Shown here: in pieces, positions 6,009 to 12,854 of the stretch
Layout: every line of letters begins with the position of its first letter
How positions within the stretch are numbered: the stretch's first letter is position 1
Assembly (NCBI GenBank): GCA_035514535.1
Contig: DATKAZ010000071.1
Location: 1 to 14,683 of the forward strand
Direction: 5' to 3'
Length of the DNA: 14,683 bases
From: XN24 sp035514535
Lineage (GTDB): Bacteria > Pseudomonadota > Gammaproteobacteria > Steroidobacterales > XN24
Notes under the pieces: generated by a model
What the model was told of the DNA's origin: nothing
What the model saw: the letters and a program-made list of their open reading frames with translations, nothing else
The model's database searches: none
Translations under genes and position numbers: made by a program

Positions 6009-9000
6009 GTTCGGGTCCGGAAGGCGGTTGCTAACCGCGTTGCTGCTGCTGATGCTGACTGGCGCGCAAGCCGCGCAACAGTCCGCAGCGCATTTGGCCG
6101 GTCCCGAATTCCCCGGCAGCACTGGGTCAGATGTGGCTGCCCGCGAGATCCTCAAGCTGGAAGCGGATCGGGTCGAAGCCTACCGGCAAGGTGATATCGC
6201 TGCGCTCGAACGGCTGTTATCGGCGGATTTCACTCTTACCAGCGGCTATGGGGAGTTCCGCAGGCGGGAGGAGGTAATCCGCTATTTTCGCGACGAGTAC
6301 CTTCCTTCCGACCAGCACAATGATGACATTGCAGTGCGACTGTACGGTTCCACTGCCGTCGTAACTGGACGCACCATCACCGGCTTCGTTATGAATGACC
6401 GGCGCGCCACGAACCATTCGCGCTTTCTGCGCGTATGGATAAAACAGGACGATGGGTGGCGCAATGTCGCCTTCCAAGGGACGTTCATGCTGCGGCGGTT
6501 CTCGGAGGAGCCGCAGCCGGCGCGCTTGGTGCCCACGGTAAGTCAGAGGGTGTCACAGGCCGGCGTAGCTGCCAGGGACGCGCAGGCGGAGATCATGAGC
6601 GCGGAACGTGAGCGGTTGCGAGCTCTCCAGCGAGACGACGCTAAGGCCCTCGACCGCCTTCTGGCGCTGGAATATGTCTTCGTCGATCCCCTGGGAAAAG
6701 AACGCAGCAGAGCAGAAATTCTGGCCAGCATTGCCGCCACCGACGGCCAGGCCCCAACTCTAAGGGAAGACGAAGGAGTTGAGGTGCGCCTGTACGGGAA
6801 CGCCGCGGTCGTCACCGGCCGCACCATCACTCGAGTGCGCGACTCGGAAAGAACGACGAGTACCCGATTTACCAGAGTCTGGGTCAAGCACGGGAGCGAT
6901 TGGGGGTTAGTCGTGTACCAGGCCACTCACGAAATGGCCCGGACACCGTCGGCACCCGACTTCCCCCATCATGCTCGCGCTGAGCGGCCGCAAAGCGAAA
7001 GAATACGGCGGCTGCCTGAAGCCGTACGCTATCGAGGGGCGGAAGCCCTGGAGGAGTTCTGGAGCGAGGTCAGCGAGCGCGGCACCCCGCTGATCGAGTC
7101 CATCTCAGGCGATGACAAGCATTTGCTTGTGACCTTCCTCTGGCGCGGCGGGGATGAAACGCGAAACATTGTCATCTTCTCGGGCGTGACAATCATGTGG
7201 AGCTTTACTCGTGGCGACCTGATTGACCACTCGATGGAAAGAATCCCGGGGACGGACGTGTGGTTCAGGTCTTACACCCTGCCCCATGATGCTCGCTTCT
7301 CCTACTATCTGTCGCCCAATGATTCTCTCCTGCCCTCGGCGGAGTTGACGGAGCGCAAGGACTACGAAACCCGTGCCGCAACCTGGCAGCACGATCGCTT
7401 GAACCCACGGCGTGAGGTTCGGCCTCACGCTGACAAAGACTGGGTCGTTTCACTCGTCGAGCTGCCGGATGCTCCACCCAGGCCCTGGCTCACCTATGTT
7501 ACTCAGGAAAAAGGCAGCATCGTCGAGCACACGTTCGCCAGCAAGGTGCTGGGGGGCGAGCGGCGTATGTGGATTTACTTGCCTCCGCGGTATGAGGGCA
7601 GCTTGGACCTGTACCCGCTGCTGGTCAATTTCGACGGCAGCGAATTTGGGACCAGCAAGTCGGCCGCAGTTCTGGATCACCTCATTGGCGAGGGAAAGAT
7701 CACGCCAGTCGTGGCGGTGTGGATAGAGCAGCAGAATCGCAGGGCAGAGTTGGAGTGCTCGGAGGAGTGGAACCGGTTTGTTGTCTCCGAAGTGGTGCCC
7801 TGGGTCCGCACAAGTTACCGAGTCAGCTCCGACCCGCAGCGCACGGTGGTCGGTGGTGGAAGTCTGGGCGGACTTGCTGCTCTGTACTTAGGCCTCAGGC
7901 ACCCGGAGACCTTTGGCAACGTCCTGTCATTGTCGGCCTTTGTGGTAGCGCCGTCTCATGGATTCATCATGCGCGAGTTCGCTGCCGCACCGAAGCAACC
8001 GCTGCGCTTTTACCTCGATGTCGGGCTGTTCGAGCGGGACGAAGATAACTTGTTGTTCAGCAATCGCCACCTGCGGGATGTCCTGCAGGCAAAGGGCTAC
8101 GAGGTCCACTATGCGGAATTCGCCGGAGGGCATGACCAGACGCACACGGACATCGGCTGGGCGGACGGCCTGCAAGCTCTGCTGCCAAAGCACGCTGCTG
8201 CTTCCGCGCGCAATATCGACCTGCAGCCCGTCCGATCGCTGACCCACGACAAGCGCTACGAAGACGCCGAGCCTGCTCCCTCGCCAGATGGAAAGCATGT
8301 CATCTTCTCCCGGGTCGAAGTTGAGGGAAGAGGACGTCGACGCCTCTGGATCGTCGCCACGAGTGGCAGCACTTCCCGTCCGCTCACGCTGCCGGATTTT
8401 GACTGGGATTGCACCCGCCCTTCTTGGTCGCGTGACGGACAATGGATCGCTTTTCGCGCAAGTCGTGCGGTGAATGGCTCGGAGTACGGCGGCATCTGGA
8501 TCATGCCAGCGGCGGGCGGCGCTCCGCGACAACTGACAGGCAGGTCACTGGCTGAGGACGACTATTATCCGCAATGGTTTCCCGACGGACGGCAATTGGC
8601 CGTCTTGCGAGACGTCCCCGGTACGGAGTCCGATGTTTGGGTGGTTGCGCTCGACGGCACGGCGCGTCGTTTGACCACGCATCCCGCATTCGACGGCAAG
8701 AGCACGATCTCGCCCGACGGGAAGTGGATCGCATTTCCGTCTCAGCGCAGCGGCGCACGCGACCTCTGGAAGATGCCGGTCGCGGAGGGAGAAAGTGCGG
8801 CACGGCAGTTCACCTTCGATGGTGGACGAGGGCCGGCGTGGAGTCCCGATGGTCGCTGGATCGCGTATGGCTGTCCGGTGCTTCCGAGAGGCAATGCACT
8901 CTGCCTGAAACGGGTCGAGGGAGGTTCAGTCATCCAGGTCACCGACGGGAGCCGTAACGACTTCAACCCCGAATGGGGTCCAGACGGCACCTGGATCGCA

Positions 9001-9918
9001 GTCGCACAGGGCGATGACGACGCTTTTGGGCGCATTGCAGTTGTTGATGTCGGATCCATCACGGGCCCAGTTACCTGGAAGGCTGGCAGCGGTCGGATCG
9101 TTTTCGACTCCAATCGCAGTGGCACAAATGAGATCTACGTAGTGGAGCCGGATGGTTCCAACGTGCACCAGCTCACGAAGGTCGGAAAGCAGGAAGTTGC
9201 CAACCGCGTCCCCGACTGGTCTCCCGAGCGCACGCAGATCGTGTTTCAGTCCAACCGCGACGGCAATGCGGAGTTGTATGTGATGGATGCTGATGGTCGC
9301 AACGTGCGGCGGCTCACGCATACTGCCGAAGAGGAAGGCGGTCCCGCATGGTCTCCTGACGGCAAGCGCATTGCCTACGACCTCGCGACGCGGGACGCCA
9401 GCGAGAATTATGTGTCTTCGCACATCTGGGTCATGAATGCAGATGGGTCCGGCACTCAAGCTCTCACCAGCGGCCAAAACCGCCATTGGTATCCGGCTTG
9501 GTCGCCTGACGGGCAGAAACTTGCTTTCGTGTCCAATCGCGGCGGCAACTTCGCCCTGTGGGTGATGAATGTGGATGGTTCGGGAGCCCAGCAACTCACG
9601 CACCCGCCCTCCGGCGTGGACGCTGGCCCGGCCTGGTCGCCTGACGGTACGCGGATTGCATTTGACTCCACCCGCGACGGAAACTGGGAAATCTATGTCA
9701 TGGACGCAGACGGGTCGAACATTCAGCGGCTAACGCACACCGCGGATCGCTCTGAGGCGCGCCCTACTTGGTCGCCCGATGGGAGGCACATCGCCTTCAA
9801 CGCGGGGAAGGAAGGCGCGCGGGACACATACGAGATCTGCGTGGTCAATGCCGATGGCTCGAACCAGCAGTGCCTCACGAACAACGATAGCGTCGACGCG
9901 CACCCGGACTGGAGGTAG
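5992..9918 (+). CDS. Exported fusion: 2 x NTF2-like, esterase, 12 PD40 propeller repeats
   Basis: ATG 5992 has AGGGAG five bases upstream and opens a Sec signal peptide (LLTALLLLMLTGAQA, cleavage near residue 27). The earlier start at 5881 only reads through the amine-oxidase fragment. The 1308 residues contain, in order: two SnoaL/DUF4440 NTF2-like domains (~49-166 and ~199-314) sharing VRLYG..AVVTGRTIT; a Fes-like beta-sandwich (~338-476); and an alpha/beta-hydrolase of the enterochelin-esterase family (~500-735). The hydrolase has the nucleophile elbow GGGSLGGL (Ser624), a probable acid within DVGLFERDED (Asp676 onward) and GGHD (His714). Last come twelve TolB/PD40 repeats (~745-1308) with WSPDG motifs and VMDADG turns, enough for two six-bladed propellers. 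It is probably a periplasmic or extracellular hydrolase whose propellers bind a ligand or partner; the substrate is unknown. It lies in a likely operon between the amine-oxidase remnant and the 9922 gene. Confidence 0.9.
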   Translation: MNERIRFGSGRRLLTALLLLMLTGAQAAQQSAAHLAGPEFPGSTGSDVAAREILKLEADRVEAYRQGDIAALERLLSADFTLTSGYGEFRRREEVIRYFRDEYLPSDQHNDDIAVRLYGSTAVVTGRTITGFVMNDRRATNHSRFLRVWIKQDDGWRNVAFQGTFMLRRFSEEPQPARLVPTVSQRVSQAGVAARDAQAEIMSAERERLRALQRDDAKALDRLLALEYVFVDPLGKERSRAEILASIAATDGQAPTLREDEGVEVRLYGNAAVVTGRTITRVRDSERTTSTRFTRVWVKHGSDWGLVVYQATHEMARTPSAPDFPHHARAERPQSERIRRLPEAVRYRGAEALEEFWSEVSERGTPLIESISGDDKHLLVTFLWRGGDETRNIVIFSGVTIMWSFTRGDLIDHSMERIPGTDVWFRSYTLPHDARFSYYLSPNDSLLPSAELTERKDYETRAATWQHDRLNPRREVRPHADKDWVVSLVELPDAPPRPWLTYVTQEKGSIVEHTFASKVLGGERRMWIYLPPRYEGSLDLYPLLVNFDGSEFGTSKSAAVLDHLIGEGKITPVVAVWIEQQNRRAELECSEEWNRFVVSEVVPWVRTSYRVSSDPQRTVVGGGSLGGLAALYLGLRHPETFGNVLSLSAFVVAPSHGFIMREFAAAPKQPLRFYLDVGLFERDEDNLLFSNRHLRDVLQAKGYEVHYAEFAGGHDQTHTDIGWADGLQALLPKHAAASARNIDLQPVRSLTHDKRYEDAEPAPSPDGKHVIFSRVEVEGRGRRRLWIVATSGSTSRPLTLPDFDWDCTRPSWSRDGQWIAFRASRAVNGSEYGGIWIMPAAGGAPRQLTGRSLAEDDYYPQWFPDGRQLAVLRDVPGTESDVWVVALDGTARRLTTHPAFDGKSTISPDGKWIAFPSQRSGARDLWKMPVAEGESAARQFTFDGGRGPAWSPDGRWIAYGCPVLPRGNALCLKRVEGGSVIQVTDGSRNDFNPEWGPDGTWIAVAQGDDDAFGRIAVVDVGSITGPVTWKAGSGRIVFDSNRSGTNEIYVVEPDGSNVHQLTKVGKQEVANRVPDWSPERTQIVFQSNRDGNAELYVMDADGRNVRRLTHTAEEEGGPAWSPDGKRIAYDLATRDASENYVSSHIWVMNADGSGTQALTSGQNRHWYPAWSPDGQKLAFVSNRGGNFALWVMNVDGSGAQQLTHPPSGVDAGPAWSPDGTRIAFDSTRDGNWEIYVMDADGSNIQRLTHTADRSEARPTWSPDGRHIAFNAGKEGARDTYEICVVNADGSNQQCLTNNDSVDAHPDWR

Positions 9919-9921
9919 ACG

Positions 9922-10323
9922 ATGCAGCCATCCATATTGACGAACGCTATCCGATGGAGCTGGACATCTCTGTTTGTGGCTTTGTTCACGGTTGCCAGCT
10001 TGGCTCAGGATCAACCTGGAAAACAGCCAAGTCTCGGTAGTCATGTCCCCGCACCAGACCAGGTGGACCAGATATTCGTGGAGACGGAGCGGGCGCAACC
10101 GGCAGAACACGATGCGGCGCCACGCTCTCTAGGTCCTTTCGACGCCGACTGGTACGGCGCGATTTCCCGGGACGGCCGCTACTTGACCTACGTGCAGTGG
10201 GAAACGGGCGACCTGGCTCTGCGCAATCTTGAGACCGGTGAGATCCGAAATCTGACCAAGAAAACCGGGGCGTGGCTGCACTCGAACGCCTTCGCCATCT
10301 TTTCTGTTATCTCGCCGAGATAG
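9922..10323 (+). pseudogene. Truncated exported PD40 propeller protein (N-terminal part)
   Basis: ATG 9922 lies three bases after the previous stop, with GGAGG (9911-9915) inside the preceding gene's last codons, so the two are an operon. The 133 residues start with a signal peptide (SWTSLFVALFTVASLAQ), a linker, and then one propeller blade: SRDGRYLTYVQWETGDLALR, NLETGEIRNLTKKTGAW and FAIFSVISP. In relatives, exported PD40 proteins or S9-type peptidases common in Acidobacteria and some Proteobacteria, this ISP is followed by DGK and several hundred further residues. Here the similarity stops at about 10318 and a TAG follows two codons later. The product would be a single unpaired blade, so I call it a 3'-truncated pseudogene. 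Which full-length family it belonged to cannot be decided. Confidence 0.75.
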
Positions 10324-10382
10324 TCGGCTCCCGCGGCGTGGGTGGACAGTGCGGAGTGGAAGAAGGGTGAGGTCGGCTCGCC

Positions 10383-12725
10383 CTAGCGGGCGTCTTCGTC
10401 CGGGGCGGCGGTGGATTCCAGTTCCGCCTGATCGGCCACCGACCACGCTTCGCCGGCGAGTTCGCGTGCCCGCCGCCAGGCGTTGCGCGCCGCCTCGATG
10501 TCGCCGTTGCGTAGCGCACGTCTCGCCTGGAAGCGTGCGGCCGCAGACTGGCGTGTCGCCGCCTCGAGGCAGCGGGCCTCGGCCGCGGCGTGATCGGCGT
10601 CCGCCGCGTCGGGCGCAAGCCCGGCATAGCGGCAGGCCAGGTCCGTGACCAGTGCCGGTTCGCCGATCGCCCGAGCCAGGGCATAGGCCGCGCCGAGATC
10701 GGCGCGCGCGGCCGCCGGCGTGTCGTCCCAGTCGGCGCGCAAGGCCAGCAGTTCGACTTCGAGACCCTTCCAGCCTGTGCGGCGCACCTCGTCGAGCAGG
10801 GTTTCGAGCGCGGCCGGATCCCGCGCGTCGTCCTTCTGCAGCGCCAGGCGGTCGAGCGTCACGCGGGCGAGACCCTTGGGGTCGTTGCCCGCGCGCATCG
10901 CTTCCTCGGCTCGCTCGAGTTCGGCCAACGCTCCGGTGCGATCGCCGCGCAGCGCGGCGATCCGGGCCAGACGCAGGTGCGCCAGCCCGCGCGCCGAGGC
11001 GTTGTCGGCGCCGCGTGCCGCGGCGAGGCTGCGCCCCGCGCTCTGCGCCGCCGCGCTCAGCTGCCCCTGCGCGATCTGGGCCTGCGCGAGCCGCGCCAGT
11101 GCGTCGGATTCCAGCAGCGGATCGCGGTAGCGCGCGAAGATCTCGGCGGCACGTTCGAGGCTGGCCTGTGCCGCCGCCGGCGCCTCCAGGCCGAGGTCGG
11201 CCGCGCCCAGCGAGACCAGGGTGTCGGCGAGATCGCGCTCCAGCCCGAGTCGTTGGCGCAGGCCGCGGCTGCGCTCGAACCATGCGCGCGCGGCATCGAA
11301 GCGGCCGCGGTCGATGTCGAGCACGCCGAGGTTCTTGCTCACCCGCGCGACCTCGACCTGCATCCGGGCCGACTCGAACACCGCGAGCGCGGCGCGCATT
11401 TCCACCTCGGCTTCGTCGAAGCGGCCCTGGATCGCGGCCAGGCTGCCGAGGTTGCCGCGCGCACTGGCAATCCGCGTGGCGTCGGCGGGCCCATCGAAGT
11501 AGGCGATCGAGGCGCGGATCGCGGCCTCGGCGTCCTCGAAACGGCCCTCGCGCCAGGCGTGCACGCCGAGCCCACCCAGCGCCAGGCCCTGGTGCAGGCG
11601 GTCGCCACGCGCCTGCGCGAGTTCGAGCAGTTCGTCCAGTGTGCGCTTCCAGGCGGTGTTGTCGCGCTCGAGCTGGTAGGCGAGGCTGAGCTGAAAGCGC
11701 GCCGGCAGCAGCTCGGGGTCGACGTCGAGCGCGCTTTCCAGATGTTGTGCCGCCTCGGCGGCGCGCCCGTGCAGGCGCGCATCGAGCCCGCGCGCGTAGG
11801 CCTCGTTGGCATAGGCGACGCGCGACAGCGGCGACGGGCGGGCCGGATCGAAGCCGGGCAGCAGGCGTTGGGTGAGTTCGCTGCCTGCGGCCAGTGCCAG
11901 CTCCGCCGGTGCCGTGCCGGCGATGCGGGTCGAGGCGTTGGCGCCCTCGCCCACCAGCATCAACTCGACCGTATAGCCCTCGCCCTCGCGCAACAGACGC
12001 CCGGCGTAGACGTGGTGCGCGCCGGTGGCCGCGGCGAGATAGTCGGCCTGGGCCTCCGGGTCGGCCAGGTCGGGGCGGGCCCCGAGCAAGGCCCGCACAT
12101 TGCCCTGCGGCACCGCCGCGATCCGCCGGTCATTGGCCAACGCATCGATCACCAGGCCCTGCAGCCCCAGGCTGGACCAGGCGAGCTGCGATTCGCCGCT
12201 GTCGTCACGCCAGGGCAGCACGGCGACGCGCAGGGGATCGCGCAACGCCTGTTGGCGCTGCCAGGCCATGCCGGCGTATACGCCCAGCGCCAGTGCCAAT
12301 GCGACCAGCGCCGCGAGCGGCCAACGACGCCGGAACCCCGCCGTCGGCGTCGCCTTCGCCACCCCATCGACCGGAATCGCGACCTCGGCCGGTCCGACGT
12401 ACCGGTAGCCGACGCCGCGGGCGGCGTCGACCCACTCGGCATGGCCGCCGCCTTGCACCAGCGCGCGCCGCGCCTTGGACACGGCCTGGGCGATCACGGT
12501 GTCGGAGGCGATACGCCGGCCCCAGACCTGCAGCAGCAGCTCGTCCTTGCCGACCACGCGGTCGCGCTGGGCCACCAGGAAGCAGAGCAGGTCGAAGGCC
12601 TTGCGCTCGAGCGCGATGACCGCACCGTCCGCTGCGTACAGGCGCTGCTCGGCTGGACTCAGGCGCATGCCGGCCAAGCGCATCGACTCCGGTAGCAGGG
12701 CGGCAGGTGCGGGTGGCGAGGGCAT
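10383..12725 (-). CDS. ToxR/CadC-like transmembrane regulator with TPR sensor domain
   Basis: A 780-residue membrane-anchored one-component regulator. Residues ~20-112 form an OmpR/PhoB-type winged helix (ALERKAFDLLCFLVAQRDRV, then VGKDELLLQVWGRR with VIAQAVSKARRAL, ending VDAARGVGYRYVG). A single membrane helix follows after FRRRW (WPLAALVALALALGVYAGMA, ~135-155). Outside it is a TolB-like alpha/beta segment (RVAVLPWRDDSGE, ~164-290) and then a long alpha-helical array of tetratricopeptide-like repeats (~300-720) rich in A/L/R. This layout is common in Xanthomonadales, where the periplasmic part senses or docks an unknown partner. No clear ribosome binding site precedes ATG 12725; Met15 and Met20 are alternative starts. 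The dyad GCGGTAGACCGC at 12748-12759 could be an operator. It ends at TAG 10383-10385, 60 bases from the truncated gene. Confidence 0.9.
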   Translation of the reverse strand: MPSPPAPAALLPESMRLAGMRLSPAEQRLYAADGAVIALERKAFDLLCFLVAQRDRVVGKDELLLQVWGRRIASDTVIAQAVSKARRALVQGGGHAEWVDAARGVGYRYVGPAEVAIPVDGVAKATPTAGFRRRWPLAALVALALALGVYAGMAWQRQQALRDPLRVAVLPWRDDSGESQLAWSSLGLQGLVIDALANDRRIAAVPQGNVRALLGARPDLADPEAQADYLAAATGAHHVYAGRLLREGEGYTVELMLVGEGANASTRIAGTAPAELALAAGSELTQRLLPGFDPARPSPLSRVAYANEAYARGLDARLHGRAAEAAQHLESALDVDPELLPARFQLSLAYQLERDNTAWKRTLDELLELAQARGDRLHQGLALGGLGVHAWREGRFEDAEAAIRASIAYFDGPADATRIASARGNLGSLAAIQGRFDEAEVEMRAALAVFESARMQVEVARVSKNLGVLDIDRGRFDAARAWFERSRGLRQRLGLERDLADTLVSLGAADLGLEAPAAAQASLERAAEIFARYRDPLLESDALARLAQAQIAQGQLSAAAQSAGRSLAAARGADNASARGLAHLRLARIAALRGDRTGALAELERAEEAMRAGNDPKGLARVTLDRLALQKDDARDPAALETLLDEVRRTGWKGLEVELLALRADWDDTPAAARADLGAAYALARAIGEPALVTDLACRYAGLAPDAADADHAAAEARCLEAATRQSAAARFQARRALRNGDIEAARNAWRRARELAGEAWSVADQAELESTAAPDEDAR

Positions 12726-12747
12726 GCGCGGGGAGGGCCAGGCGCGG

Positions 12748-12759
12748 GCGGTAGACCGC
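12748..12759. promoter_or_regulatory. Dyad upstream of the TPR regulator
   Basis: GCGGT-AG-ACCGC is a perfect 5-bp dyad with a two-base centre, 22 bases upstream of the regulator's ATG in the 129-base gap behind the beta-helix gene. Winged-helix regulators usually bind direct repeats, so its role in autoregulation is speculative. AT-rich TTAAGCTAGG just upstream (12764-12775, minus-strand sense) could be part of a promoter. Confidence 0.2.
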
Positions 12760-12854
12760 AGCCTAGCTTAATCCCGCGCCCCCGCCGCTTCACTCGCGCC
12801 GACACGGGTGCGCAACGCGCCACGGGGCACGCGACCGCGGTGGCGGTGCGCAAC

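Noticed and set aside
10590..12695. A 701-codon open frame on the plus strand
   Set aside because: It lies entirely antisense to the TPR regulator, whose protein shows clear winged-helix and membrane motifs. Long antisense frames are expected in such high-GC coding DNA, and its translation has no recognisable pattern.
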